A stretch of DNA of 64,000 nucleotides, taken from the NCBI RefSeq assembly GCF_018987265.1, contig NZ_CP076853.1, positions 1,550,001 through 1,614,000 of the forward strand, written 5' to 3'. The translations under genes were made by a program, and so were the position numbers. This stretch comes from Rhizobium sp. WYJ-E13 (GTDB lineage: Bacteria; Pseudomonadota; Alphaproteobacteria; Rhizobiales; Rhizobiaceae). The notes under the pieces are model-generated. The model made no database searches. It saw only the letters and a program-made list of their open reading frames with translations, and was not told the DNA's origin. Shown in pieces: positions 1 to 8,807 of this stretch (positions are counted from its first letter, which is position 1; every line of letters begins with the position of its first letter).

Positions 1-672
1 CAAAGCCTCGCCTCGGGCGATCAACGCGCCCGCTCCTTTCGGTCCACCGATCTTGTGGGAGGAAATGATCATGAAATCGGCGCCGATCCGCCCGATATCG
101 ATCGGCAGCCGGCCGGCCGCCTGCACGGCATCGACCACGAAGAGTCCGCCATGAGCACGCACGATCCTGCCGGCCTCTTCGACCGGCTGGACGATGCCGG
201 TCTCGTTGTTGACGAACATGATCGCCACCATCGGCAGGCCCGTCGACTTGTCGTGGGCGTCGAGAAGTGCTGAGAGCGCGGTGAGGTCGACAATGCCGGC
301 ATCGGTCACCGGGATCTCGGTCGTCCTGTCCTTCGGGAAACGTCCACCCTCGCGCACTGCCAGATGCTCGACGGCGGAATGGTAGAGGCGGCCGAGCTTC
401 AGCGGCGTGCGACCCATACTGAAATCAGGCGTCAACATCATATTGGCCGCTTCGGTCGCGCCGCTCGTAAAGATCACATTGGCCGGATCGGTGCCCGTCA
501 GCAACGCGACTTTGCGGCGCGCGCCCTCGATGGCGGCACGGGCGGCGCGGCCCTCGCCGTGCACGGAATTGGGATTGCCGAAGACGTCCACGGCGCGCAT
601 GACCGCGTCACGCGCGGCAGGGTGCATCGGCGATGTTGCGTTCCAATCGAGATAAAGGCGTGGCGGCGCCAT
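1..672 (-). CDS. sufS: Cysteine desulfurase, IscS/NifS type, first gene of suf operon (3' end cut off)
   Basis: PLP-dependent enzyme that takes sulfur from L-cysteine to a persulfide for iron-sulfur cluster assembly. The first 224 residues lie in the window and the gene runs off the left edge. Seen: N-terminal YLDWNATSPMHP and GNPNSVH motifs of the IscS/NifS group, and the PLP-binding SSHK motif with the lysine at residue 207. The start ATG (670-672) has only a weak AGGA box about 10 bases upstream. In rhizobia such a gene opens the suf operon (sufS2BCDS1A in Agrobacterium naming); that the rest of suf follows to the left is inference. Its upstream spacer carries Irr-like and RirA-like sites, which fits iron-regulated cluster assembly. 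The active-site cysteine would lie outside the window. Confidence 0.9.
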   Translation of the reverse strand, partial: MAPPRLYLDWNATSPMHPAARDAVMRAVDVFGNPNSVHGEGRAARAAIEGARRKVALLTGTDPANVIFTSGATEAANMMLTPDFSMGRTPLKLGRLYHSAVEHLAVREGGRFPKDRTTEIPVTDAGIVDLTALSALLDAHDKSTGLPMVAIMFVNNETGIVQPVEEAGRIVRAHGGLFVVDAVQAAGRLPIDIGRIGADFMIISSHKIGGPKGAGALIARGEAL

Positions 673-785
673 TGTCTTCGGTCCTGCGCTTGACGAGCTT
701 GCTTTGGCGTGGCGGCGCATTTTTCTTGAAATTTCCGCCGGGCTTGCCTTATGACACGTTCCACGCTGCGTGGATTGCCATGCAA

Positions 786-816
786 GTTTCGAATTGTTCT
801 AAACTGCGTTTTAGAA
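786..816. promoter_or_regulatory. Irr-box-like (ICE) inverted repeats
   Basis: Positions 786-804 form GTTTcGAA-TTG-TTCTAAAC, an inverted repeat with one mismatch, close to the iron control element bound by Irr in Rhizobiales. The right arm TTCTAAA (797-803) pairs again with TTTAGAA at 810-816, giving three half-sites in a row. It lies between the divergent cysteine desulfurase and the alpha/beta hydrolase, about 115-145 bases upstream of the desulfurase start. The sequence pattern is seen; binding by Irr is inferred. Confidence 0.65.
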
Positions 817-820
817 AAGC

Positions 821-835
821 TGACAACCGTCGTCA
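821..835. promoter_or_regulatory. RirA IRO-box-like motif TGA-N9-TCA
   Basis: TGACAACCGTCGTCA matches the TGA-N9-TCA core of the iron-responsive operator recognised by RirA in Rhizobiaceae. It sits five bases from the Irr-like repeats, so the suf promoter region would have both an iron-replete repressor site and an iron-limited regulator site. The core is short and could occur by chance; the pairing with the Irr-like site and the suf gene raises the likelihood. Confidence 0.55.
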
Positions 836-888
836 AGTCATGTTGTCGCCAAACGTGGCGTGAACGCGAAATAAAACCCGGAGTACCG

Positions 889-1566
889 ATGCCCGAAGTC
901 ATTTTCAACGGCCCTGCCGGCCGTCTTGAAGGCCGCTACCAGCCCTCCAAGGAAAAGAGCGCACCGATCGCCGTCATTCTGCACCCGCATCCGCAGTTTG
1001 GTGGCACGATGAACAACCAGATCGTCTACCAGCTCTTCTACATGTTCCAGAAGCGCGGTTTTACAACACTGCGCTTCAATTTCCGGGGCATCGGCCGCAG
1101 TCAGGGCGAATTCGACCATGGTGCGGGCGAGCTTTCGGACGCGGCTTCTGCGCTCGACTGGGTGCAGAGCCTGCATCCCGATTCGAAGACCTGTTGGGTC
1201 GCCGGTTACTCCTTCGGCTCCTGGATCGGCATGCAGCTTCTGATGCGCCGCCCGGAAATCGAAGGCTTCATGTCGATTGCCCCGCAGCCGAACACCTATG
1301 ACTTCTCGTTCCTGGCGCCTTGCCCCTCTTCCGGCCTGATCATCAACGGCGAGGCAGACAAGGTGGCGCCCGAAAAGGACGTTAACGGCCTCGTCGAGAA
1401 GCTGAAGACACAGAAGGGCATCCTCATCACCCATCGCACGGTGCCGGGCGCCAACCACTTCTTCAACGGTCAGGTCGACACGCTGATGGCCGAGTGCGAG
1501 GATTACCTTGATCGCCGCCTCAATGGCGAACTCGTGCCGGAACCGGCAGCCAAGCGCATCAGGTGA
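889..1566 (+). CDS. Alpha/beta hydrolase (COG2945-like)
   Basis: 225-residue cytoplasmic alpha/beta hydrolase of unknown substrate. Seen: LHPHPQFGGTMNN near the N-terminus (oxyanion region), nucleophile elbow GYSFGS with Ser108, and likely acid Asp157 and base His190 (ANHFF), completing a catalytic triad. There is no signal peptide. The reading frame continues upstream to 751, but the ATG at 889 gives the start typical of the family (MPEVIFNGP) and leaves the regulatory spacer free. It diverges from the suf-type desulfurase; this neighbour pair is familiar in rhizobia, but a role in cluster assembly is not shown. The PIN gene follows four bases after the stop. Confidence 0.8.
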   Translation: MPEVIFNGPAGRLEGRYQPSKEKSAPIAVILHPHPQFGGTMNNQIVYQLFYMFQKRGFTTLRFNFRGIGRSQGEFDHGAGELSDAASALDWVQSLHPDSKTCWVAGYSFGSWIGMQLLMRRPEIEGFMSIAPQPNTYDFSFLAPCPSSGLIINGEADKVAPEKDVNGLVEKLKTQKGILITHRTVPGANHFFNGQVDTLMAECEDYLDRRLNGELVPEPAAKRIR

Positions 1567-1570
1567 TTTC

Positions 1571-1996
1571 TTGATACGTCTCGTGGTGGATACGAACGTT
1601 TTGATAAGCGCTTGTATCGGCCGCGGGGCGGCCTCACGCGTTATAGAAGCTTGTCTCGAAGATCGCGTTGTTCCCTACATTTCCGGGCCGCTGCTGCTGG
1701 AATATCGCGATGTTATCGGCCGCGATGAGATTTTCCGTGCGGCCCGGTTGAACGCAAATGAGCGAATGTTTCTGCTCGATGTGTTTGTTTCCAAGTGCAG
1801 GTTGAGCATTCTGCATTTCAAATGGCGGCCGAACCTTGTCGATGAAGGCGACAATCACCTTGTCGAATTGGCAATCGCGGCGAACGCGCATATTATAGTC
1901 ACATCGAACATACGGGACTTTTCCAGGTCGGAACTCAAGTTTCCGCATTTGGTCGTGGAGACGCCCGAGCGTTTTATGGAAAGGTTGCAGCAATGA
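1571..1996 (+). CDS. PIN-domain ribonuclease toxin (COG1569 type)
   Basis: Putative toxin of a type II toxin-antitoxin module; PIN domains are Mg-dependent RNases. With the TTG start at 1571 (141 aa) all four conserved acidic positions are present: Asp7 in VVDTNVLIS, Glu44 in LLLEY, Asp94 in DEGDNHL and Asp116 in NIRDF, so it looks catalytically intact. The only in-frame ATG (1508) lies inside the hydrolase gene, so a TTG start, or GTG at 1583, is more likely. No strong ribosome binding site is visible, suggesting coupling to the hydrolase. It overlaps the next gene by four bases (ATGA). The DNA looks more A/T-rich than its surroundings, consistent with recent gain. Confidence 0.75.
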   Translation: MIRLVVDTNVLISACIGRGAASRVIEACLEDRVVPYISGPLLLEYRDVIGRDEIFRAARLNANERMFLLDVFVSKCRLSILHFKWRPNLVDEGDNHLVELAIAANAHIIVTSNIRDFSRSELKFPHLVVETPERFMERLQQ

Positions 1997-2199
1997 GCGC
2001 AATAACAATCGAACTTTCCGAAAGCATTCGCGAGAAGATTGAATTTATCGCAACCGAAAAAGGGCTGCGAAGCGAAACATTGCTGGAGAACATGGCCAAA
2101 GATCTGGTTCAGCAATTCGAAGCGATCAAACTCTATCAGGAAATGGCTGAGCGTGGTCGCGGCCGAGAAAAGGAAGCTCTTGAGCTTCTAAAGCGTTAA
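1993..2199 (+). CDS. Putative antitoxin of the PIN module
   Basis: 68-residue helical protein starting MSAITIELSESIREKIEFIA, with a short beta strand followed by helices as in ribbon-helix-helix antitoxins. The C-terminal half (LVQQFEAIKLYQEMAERG) is amphipathic and charged, suited to clasping a PIN partner. Its ATG overlaps the toxin stop in ATGA, so the two are translationally coupled. Toxin-first order is the reverse of classic VapBC. The antitoxin call rests on size, fold guess and linkage; no specific family motif is certain. An autoregulatory site was not identified. Confidence 0.65.
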   Translation: MSAITIELSESIREKIEFIATEKGLRSETLLENMAKDLVQQFEAIKLYQEMAERGRGREKEALELLKR

Positions 2200-2218
2200 A
2201 TAAAAGATTCTCAGCATT

Positions 2219-3337
2219 TCATGGTCTCGCCAGAATGCCACCGGTCATCGGCTGGCTGACACCCGTCGTGCCGGGATAGGTCAGCGGCAGGCCCTCCAGC
2301 GAGCGTACGGCGAGATAAGCCCAGGCCTCCGCCTCCATCGCATCGCCATCGAAGCCCGCCTGTTCGGCACTCATCACGCTGGAAGCGCTCTTCCCGGCCA
2401 TATCGGCAAACTCCGCCATGATCGCCCCGTTCAGCCGCCCGCCACCGCAGACGATGTAGACTGAGGGGCTCTCGGGCAGATAGCCGGCCGATTTGAGGAT
2501 CGAGGCCGCAGCGACATGCGCAAGCGTGCGCGCCCCATCCTCAAGGCTCGCTTCACCATTCGCAAGCGGCTTGAAATCGCCGCGGTCGAGCGAACGGCGG
2601 ATATTGCCTTGGAAGAACGGGCTGCCGAGATAGCGGGCGGCGATGTCAGGCACCACCTGCCCGTGCCCGGCGATCTCGCCCCCCGGATCATAGGTCTTGC
2701 CGGTCTGCATCTCCACCCACTGATCGATCAGCGTATTGCCGGGGCCGCTGTCGAAGGCGGCGATGCGGCCTTCCGCGCCGATATAGGTGAGGTTCGAAAT
2801 GCCGCCGATATTGACGAAGCAGACTGTCTGCCCGTCCTTCTGGAAGCGACCAGCAAGCGCAGCGTGATAGGCCGGCACCAGCGGCGCGCCCTGCCCGCCA
2901 TGCGCCATGTCGTTGGCGCGCATATCATAGACGACAGGAATGCCTGTGCGTTCGGCCAGAAGCTGCCCGTCACCGATCTGGATCGTCAGCGCATCGTCCG
3001 GCCGGTGCAGCACGGTTTGGCCGTGAAAGCCGAGCACGTCGATTTCGTCCTTATCCAGGCCGAATTTAACGAGAAATGCCGCAACGGCATCTGCATGACG
3101 CTCAGTGAGTTCTATCTCGATGTCGCGCAATTCGTCCGGTCGTGCACTGCGATCGGTCAGCGGCCGCGCCAGGTCCAGCGCGCGCTTCAGCCTCTCGCGA
3201 AAACCGCGGTCATAGGCCGCGCCCAGGAACGGTCCGCGCTCGATGAAGCCTCGCCCGTCTGTCCTGAGCAACGCCACATCGATGCCGTCCATCGAGGTGC
3301 CGCTCATCAAGCCGATCGCAGTCCTGACGATATCCAT
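2219..3337 (-). CDS. anmK: Anhydro-N-acetylmuramic acid kinase
   Basis: Phosphorylates and opens 1,6-anhydro-N-acetylmuramic acid to MurNAc-6-phosphate during cytoplasmic peptidoglycan recycling. 372 residues, normal for AnmK. Seen: N-terminal [16 protein letters not shown] phosphate-binding signature at about residues 9-24, [18 protein letters not shown], and the central [10 protein letters not shown] segment, all typical of the ASKHA-fold kinase family. It diverges from tyrS with about 120 bases between, an arrangement frequent in alphaproteobacteria. Its 3' end lies about 20 bases from the convergent antitoxin gene, with no clear terminator between them. Confidence 0.95.
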   Translation of the reverse strand: MDIVRTAIGLMSGTSMDGIDVALLRTDGRGFIERGPFLGAAYDRGFRERLKRALDLARPLTDRSARPDELRDIEIELTERHADAVAAFLVKFGLDKDEIDVLGFHGQTVLHRPDDALTIQIGDGQLLAERTGIPVVYDMRANDMAHGGQGAPLVPAYHAALAGRFQKDGQTVCFVNIGGISNLTYIGAEGRIAAFDSGPGNTLIDQWVEMQTGKTYDPGGEIAGHGQVVPDIAARYLGSPFFQGNIRRSLDRGDFKPLANGEASLEDGARTLAHVAAASILKSAGYLPESPSVYIVCGGGRLNGAIMAEFADMAGKSASSVMSAEQAGFDGDAMEAEAWAYLAVRSLEGLPLTYPGTTGVSQPMTGGILARP

Positions 3338-3458
3338 TGCGCCGCGCGCCTTTCATGCGATTCCCGGATGCACTTTTGGAAAAACAGTGCTAAACGCGCC
3401 GCGACGGTTCAACAAGCGTCAATCCCAATTCACGTTCGACGTTCAAGAGACGAAGCCC

Positions 3459-4715
3459 ATGCCCGAGTTCAAGTCCGATTTCCTCCGCACGCTGCAAGAG
3501 CGCGGCTTCATTCATCAGATTTCCGATGAAAGCGGCCTCGACCATCTCTTCGCCAAGGAAACCGTGACGGCCTATATCGGCTTCGATCCGACCGCGCCCA
3601 GCCTTCACGCCGGGTCGCTCATCCAGATCATGATGCTGCACTGGATGCAGAAGACCGGCCATCGCGCCATCTCGCTGATGGGCGGCGGCACCGGCATGGT
3701 CGGCGACCCCTCCTTCAAGGAGGAGGCCCGCCAACTGATGACCGTCGATACGATCGAAGGCAACATTGCCTCGATCAAGCGCGTCTTTTCCAACTACCTG
3801 AACTACGGCGACGGCCCGAAGGACGCGCTGATGATCAACAATGCCGAATGGCTGCGCTCGCTGAACTATCTCGAGTTCCTGCGCGATGTCGGCAAGCATT
3901 TCTCGGTCAACCGCATGCTGTCCTTCGACAGCGTAAAGACGCGTCTTGACCGCGAACAGTCGCTGTCCTTCCTGGAATTCAACTACATGATCCTCCAGGC
4001 TTACGATTTCGTCGAGCTCGCCAAGCGCTACGACTGCCGCCTGCAGATGGGCGGCTCGGACCAGTGGGGCAACATCGTCAACGGCATCGACCTCGGTCAC
4101 CGCATGGGGACGAAGCAGCTCTATGCGCTGACCTCGCCGCTGCTGACGACTTCGTCCGGCGCCAAAATGGGCAAGTCGGCGACCGGTGCGGTGTGGCTGA
4201 ATGCCGACATGCTCTCGGCCTATGACTTCTGGCAGTACTGGCGCAATACGGAAGACGCCGATGTCTCGCGCTTCCTGAAGCTCTACACCACGCTGCCGAT
4301 GGACGAGATCGCCCGCCTTTCCGCGCTCGCAGGTTCCGAGATCAACGAAGTCAAGAAGATCCTGGCAACCGAGGTCACCGCGATCCTGCACAGCCGCGAG
4401 GCCGCAGAACAGGCAGCCGAGACGGCCCGCAAGACCTTCGAAGAAGGCGGCCTCTCCGACAACCTGCCATCGGTCGAGGTTCCGGCCTCCGAACTCGACG
4501 CCGGCATCGGTCTGCTCTCCCTGATCGTCCGCGCCGGTCTTGCCGCCTCGAATGGCGAAGCCCGCCGTCACGTCCAGGGCGGCGCCGTGCGCATCAACGA
4601 CCAGGCCGTCAGCGACGAGCGCAAGATGATCGGCAGCGGCGAAATCACCGCCGATGGCGTCATCAAGCTGTCGCTCGGCAAGAAGAAGCACATCCTGATC
4701 CGCCGTGCTGCGTAA
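3459..4715 (+). CDS. tyrS: Tyrosyl-tRNA synthetase
   Basis: Class I aminoacyl-tRNA synthetase charging tRNA-Tyr in the cytoplasm; 418 residues, standard length. Seen: [15 protein letters not shown] with the HIGH-equivalent HAGS at residues 50-53, the [10 protein letters not shown] tyrosine/ATP pocket, the KMSKS-equivalent KMGKS at residues 236-240, and a C-terminal S4 RNA-binding domain containing [15 protein letters not shown]. The frame is open further upstream to 3243, overlapping anmK, but [17 protein letters not shown] at 3459 is the family start. A rho-independent terminator follows directly. Confidence 0.97.
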   Translation: MPEFKSDFLRTLQERGFIHQISDESGLDHLFAKETVTAYIGFDPTAPSLHAGSLIQIMMLHWMQKTGHRAISLMGGGTGMVGDPSFKEEARQLMTVDTIEGNIASIKRVFSNYLNYGDGPKDALMINNAEWLRSLNYLEFLRDVGKHFSVNRMLSFDSVKTRLDREQSLSFLEFNYMILQAYDFVELAKRYDCRLQMGGSDQWGNIVNGIDLGHRMGTKQLYALTSPLLTTSSGAKMGKSATGAVWLNADMLSAYDFWQYWRNTEDADVSRFLKLYTTLPMDEIARLSALAGSEINEVKKILATEVTAILHSREAAEQAAETARKTFEEGGLSDNLPSVEVPASELDAGIGLLSLIVRAGLAASNGEARRHVQGGAVRINDQAVSDERKMIGSGEITADGVIKLSLGKKKHILIRRAA

Positions 4716-4736
4716 GCAGTGCCGCAGAACCAAGAC

Positions 4737-4762
4737 AAAAGCCGGCCCTTGCGCCGGCTTTT
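4737..4762. terminator. Rho-independent terminator after tyrS
   Basis: Perfect 10-bp stem AAAAGCCGGC (4737-4746) / GCCGGCTTTT (4753-4762) with a six-base loop. The A- and T-tracts make it usable on both strands, so it probably serves tyrS and the convergent AsmA-like gene. Confidence 0.85.
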
Positions 4763-4821
4763 GTATGTCTGCGGTAAAGTGAAGCTCAGGATCGAAGCCA
4801 GTAGCGCTTCGAATCCGGCGA

Positions 4822-7800
4822 TCACTGGAATTCGAAAATCTGCCGGAAAACGCCGGGCGCGATCACCGAGAGCGGATTGATCTGCAGGTTCGGCTGGTCG
4901 AACTTGCCTGTCAGCTTGAAAGTAATGCCGATCAGACCGCGGTCCGAGCCGTTGCCGAGGATGACACCGATCAGCGGCAGTTCGGCAAACAGCCGGTTGA
5001 GGCCATAGGCCGGCATGAAGGTGCCGGTCATGTCCATATTGCCCTTCGCATTGCGCACCACACCCTGGAAGGTGGCGCCAATCTGATCACCGCGCAGCAC
5101 GCCGTTTTCGATGGAGATCGCCCCGCCGCGCGAAACGATACGGGCGAAGCCGCGCTGGAAACGCTGCGAGGAGGTATCGATATCGCGTTTGACGGCTTCG
5201 TTCAATGTGCGCTGGTCAGAGCCGACAGGTGTGGAAACGATCGAGCGCAGGCGTTGCTCGTTGACGATCGAGAAGCGACGCACGTCGAGTGAGCCGTCCC
5301 AGCCGTTGCCCGCATTGAGGCGGATCGACAGGTTGAGAAGCCCGCCCTGCATATGCTGATAGAGATCGGCAAAACGTGAGACGGAGCCGGCATCGCCGCT
5401 GGTGATATTGATGACGCCGCCGCCCTGCATCTGGCTGACGACCGCCTCGCCGCTATCGGTGATGCCGGAGAAATTCAGCGATTGCAGCCGGCTGCCGCTC
5501 ATGGCGATCTGCGCCTGGAAATTGCCGATCTTCTCGTCATTGAAGCCGATGATGTTCTGCAGCTTCGCCCGCACGGTCACGCTGCTGTTGTCACTGCCAT
5601 CGCCATCGCTGTCCGAATCCGATTTCAGCCGGGCGATGATCGGTCGCGCGTCGGCGCTGGCGCCGGATACGGAAATATCGAAGCCGCCTTTGCTGCGTTT
5701 CAGCGACAACCCGAAATCATCGACCGAAGACAGTTTCACGCTATCGAAATCAGCCGATATCAGGCCGCTTTTGCCGATCACAAGCGCCCCGGTTGCCCCG
5801 AAGCCATCCCCCTTCAAACGGAAATTCTTGACCTGCGTATTGTCAGGCGGGCCGGAAACCTCGAATTCGGCATTGGCCGGAATACCGCTGCCCTTCGACC
5901 AGCCGATCCAGGGCAGATCGAGCGATGCCTTGCCGAGATCGAGTTGCACGTCCTGCCGGTCCTCGTCAAGGCGCGTCAGTACCAGCTTGATGCTGCCGCC
6001 GAGGATGCCGGAAAGGCCAGGCAGCAGCCTGTCACGCTGGTCGCCGTTCAGCGTTGCCGTGATCACGCGCTGCGGCTCGATGCCGGAAGATTTGTCGACA
6101 GGCTCCAGCATATCGATATCGGCGGATACGCCGTCGATGTCGGCCTTGCCCTTGACCTTCACCTGCCGCGGATCGGCATCGAGCATGCCGTCGAGATTGG
6201 TGATGACGCGCCCCGAGAACGGCTTGGCAAGCGCGACATCGGTAAGCTTCATCTGCGCCTCCCATTCGGGTGGCGGCGGGTTCTGCGAGGACAGAAGTCC
6301 GAAATGCGCCTGCACATGCGCGTCGATAGTGCCCTTGAGGTCGTCGGGCACAAAGCCTGCGCGTTGCAGCACCTTGATCGGCTTGTAGGTCAGAAGCTCG
6401 CCCACCGCATCCGCCGAGCCTGAAACGGAAATGTCCGCATCGGCCATCAGCGGCTTGTCATAGACTGACGGCATCACGAAGGTGCCCGGGAGCACTGCCA
6501 CTGAACGCCCGGATGGGAAATAGGAGGTGCCGCTCTTGAGCGAGATCATCGCCTTTCCGCCCGTCAGGTCGAAATGCGCCGCGGTATCGCGCACCGGCGG
6601 GATCTCACCGGCGACATTCAGGCGCGTCCCGTCGATGTCGAAGGCGATGCGGAGCTGGTTCTCATCGAGCCGCAGGCCGCGTCCTCCCGCCGCCTCGTCC
6701 AGCCGGCCTGCCGGAATGAAGACGGAAATGGAAGCATTGCTCACCGTGCCGCCGAACAGGTTTGCAAGCACCCAGACCCGTGCCTTGGACGCCATCCAGA
6801 AGGGCCAAAGCTGCTTGACTGCCGTCGTCTGCATCTGCTGCGACTGACCGGCAAAACTGATCTCCGGTGACTTCTCGTTCAGTCGGATGTGAAGAGCCCC
6901 GTAGAGCGAGCCGAGCGGCGAGGAAGCCACCATATTGGTGAACTGAAATTCGCGGCCGGCAACGAGATAGCGCCCGGTCGCCTGCAGATCGAAGGATAGC
7001 GGCTGCTCGCCGGAATTGGGTGCGGCAGTGCCGCCGCTGATCAGCGCGTCGATGCCGAACCCCTTGCCCGCATTCGGATCGAGCTTGTCGAGATCGATGA
7101 TCGCGCCGTTGAACGGCAGAATGGTCGCGCCGAGATGCAGCTGCGACTTGGCGATCTCCAGCGTCTGCTTGTCGAAGTCATAAGCCAGATTGAGTTGCCC
7201 GTCCGTCAGCTCCTGAGAATCGCCGTCGACATAAAGAACGCCCGGATCGAGTTTCAGAGCCGCATTGAGTGACGGTTTGACTCCGTCGGCAGTTCTGACC
7301 GCAGAAATGGTGAGATTGCCGAAGGTATTGAGGCCCTGGCGGATCTCGCCCTGCTCGTTCCGTTTCAGCGCAAATGGCGTGAGATCGGCGTGCGACAATG
7401 TGGCAACGAGCCGGGATGCCCGCCCGCCGGTCTGCTCGGTGATTACATTGAGATCAGCCGCTTCGCCGTTGATGGAAATCTGGCCGCTCAATTGCAGCGA
7501 GTTCGGCCCGGCATGCTCGAAGGCGAGATTGTCGACGACGAGCGAAAGCGGCCCGTTTGCCGTATCCGCAAGCTTGATGTCGATGCCGGAGATGCGCACG
7601 GAATCGGTCGCGCCGCGTTCGACGAAGTTTTCGAACAGATCGAGATGCGAGAATATCGTCTCCATTGCCGCCGGAACGGCATCGACGCGCAGATCGTCGA
7701 GCTTGACGGGAGCGCCTGACGGAAGCAGCGACGTGTCGAGGGCAATATCGTCGGCTTCCACCGATGTCACAGCGATCCGGCCGCGGAAGAGCTGCAACGG

Positions 7801-8214
7801 GTCGAGCGCCATACGCATCGAGGACGTCGTGGAAAGATGCTGGCCGCTTTGCTGGTCGATCATGTTTACGTCGCGCGCTTCGAGCGCCAGCCGCAGGCCG
7901 GATGTGAAGCGGATGACGGTGGACCCGACTTCGGCCCGGTAGCGTGGTCCGAGCGCACTGTTCAGTGCCGACTGCGCCTGCTGCGACAGCGGTGCGTCGA
8001 CAATTCCGCTTTCGATGGTGAAAACGATCGCCGCCAGGATGAACAGGATGACCGCGCAGAAGCCGCCGGTGGCTTTTGCGGTGCCGCGCATGCGCGAGCG
8101 TGGCGGCGGGCAATGCACGATGAGAGGATCCTCCACTTGCGCGGAAGGCAGGTTATGCAACGCGACGATATCCTTCTTGCGAAACGTGACTTTTTCGCCG
8201 CGGATGGCTGACAT
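4822..8214 (-). CDS. Giant AsmA/YhdP-like envelope protein (DUF3971)
   Basis: 1130-residue protein of the AsmA-like superfamily, whose large members (YhdP, TamB) are thought to form hydrophobic-groove bridges moving phospholipid between the two membranes. Seen: a cytoplasmic N-terminus, one membrane segment at about residues 51-68 (GFCAVILFILAAIVFTI), then a long beta-rich periplasmic part with repeated strand patterns and no globular enzyme motif. The C-terminus (GLIGITFKLTGKFDQPNLQINPLSVIAPGVFRQIFEF) is the AsmA-like C-terminal signature. The start at 8214 is the only reasonable one for the frame. It diverges from bcp. The lipid-transport role is by family analogy only. Confidence 0.8.
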   Translation of the reverse strand: MSAIRGEKVTFRKKDIVALHNLPSAQVEDPLIVHCPPPRSRMRGTAKATGGFCAVILFILAAIVFTIESGIVDAPLSQQAQSALNSALGPRYRAEVGSTVIRFTSGLRLALEARDVNMIDQQSGQHLSTTSSMRMALDPLQLFRGRIAVTSVEADDIALDTSLLPSGAPVKLDDLRVDAVPAAMETIFSHLDLFENFVERGATDSVRISGIDIKLADTANGPLSLVVDNLAFEHAGPNSLQLSGQISINGEAADLNVITEQTGGRASRLVATLSHADLTPFALKRNEQGEIRQGLNTFGNLTISAVRTADGVKPSLNAALKLDPGVLYVDGDSQELTDGQLNLAYDFDKQTLEIAKSQLHLGATILPFNGAIIDLDKLDPNAGKGFGIDALISGGTAAPNSGEQPLSFDLQATGRYLVAGREFQFTNMVASSPLGSLYGALHIRLNEKSPEISFAGQSQQMQTTAVKQLWPFWMASKARVWVLANLFGGTVSNASISVFIPAGRLDEAAGGRGLRLDENQLRIAFDIDGTRLNVAGEIPPVRDTAAHFDLTGGKAMISLKSGTSYFPSGRSVAVLPGTFVMPSVYDKPLMADADISVSGSADAVGELLTYKPIKVLQRAGFVPDDLKGTIDAHVQAHFGLLSSQNPPPPEWEAQMKLTDVALAKPFSGRVITNLDGMLDADPRQVKVKGKADIDGVSADIDMLEPVDKSSGIEPQRVITATLNGDQRDRLLPGLSGILGGSIKLVLTRLDEDRQDVQLDLGKASLDLPWIGWSKGSGIPANAEFEVSGPPDNTQVKNFRLKGDGFGATGALVIGKSGLISADFDSVKLSSVDDFGLSLKRSKGGFDISVSGASADARPIIARLKSDSDSDGDGSDNSSVTVRAKLQNIIGFNDEKIGNFQAQIAMSGSRLQSLNFSGITDSGEAVVSQMQGGGVINITSGDAGSVSRFADLYQHMQGGLLNLSIRLNAGNGWDGSLDVRRFSIVNEQRLRSIVSTPVGSDQRTLNEAVKRDIDTSSQRFQRGFARIVSRGGAISIENGVLRGDQIGATFQGVVRNAKGNMDMTGTFMPAYGLNRLFAELPLIGVILGNGSDRGLIGITFKLTGKFDQPNLQINPLSVIAPGVFRQIFEFQ

Positions 8215-8333
8215 GCGCCTTGGGAAACTCCTGAATCTGATTTGAACGGCTCTGGGCGGGACGCCGTTTCATCCACTATATAACCCGTCTGATATAGTAT
8301 CCCTCCTAAACCCGGCAAAAGAAAGTTTTGAGA

Positions 8334-8807
8334 ATGTCTGCACCCGGTATCGGCTCTCCTGCTCCCGATTTCAGCCTCCCGCGCGATGGCGGCGGGCGCA
8401 TTTCACTCTCGGATTTCCATGGAAAGCCGGTGGTTCTGTTCTTCTATCCCAAGGATGACACGACGGGCTGCACGACCGAATCGCTGGATTTCACGGCACT
8501 TGCTGGTGAGTTCGCAGCCGCCGGGGCCGCCGTCGTCGGCATGTCGCCCGATTCGGCGACCTGCCACGATCGCTTCATCAAGAAACACAAGCTGACGGTG
8601 GCGCTTGCCTCCGACGAGGAGAAGACGGTGCTGCAGGCCTATGGCGTATGGAAGGAGAAAAAGATGTATGGCCGCACCTTCATGGGCGTCGAGCGCACCA
8701 CTTTCCTGATCCGCCAGGACGGCACCATTGCCACCATCTGGCAGAAGGTAAAGGTCGCAGGCCATGCCGAAACGGTACTGGCAGCCGTCAGGAACCTTGC
8801 TGCGTGA
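8334..8807 (+). CDS. bcp: Thioredoxin-dependent peroxiredoxin, Bcp/PrxQ type
   Basis: Reduces hydrogen peroxide and organic hydroperoxides with thioredoxin as reductant. 157 residues. Seen: PAPDFSLP, FFYPKDDTTGCT with the peroxidatic Cys46, and the WxKVKVAGH C-terminal segment. The close resolving cysteine found five residues later in E. coli BCP is absent; a second cysteine at residue 77 (SATCHDRF) is placed like the alpha-3 resolving cysteine of some PrxQ proteins. ATG 8334 is preceded by AAAAGAAAG; a TTG six bases upstream is less likely. The stop overlaps the next start (TGATG), so the pair is coupled. Confidence 0.93.
   Translation: MSAPGIGSPAPDFSLPRDGGGRISLSDFHGKPVVLFFYPKDDTTGCTTESLDFTALAGEFAAAGAAVVGMSPDSATCHDRFIKKHKLTVALASDEEKTVLQAYGVWKEKKMYGRTFMGVERTTFLIRQDGTIATIWQKVKVAGHAETVLAAVRNLAA

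Noticed and set aside
3390..4733. 447-codon minus-strand frame
   Set aside because: Antisense to tyrS with no recognisable motif.
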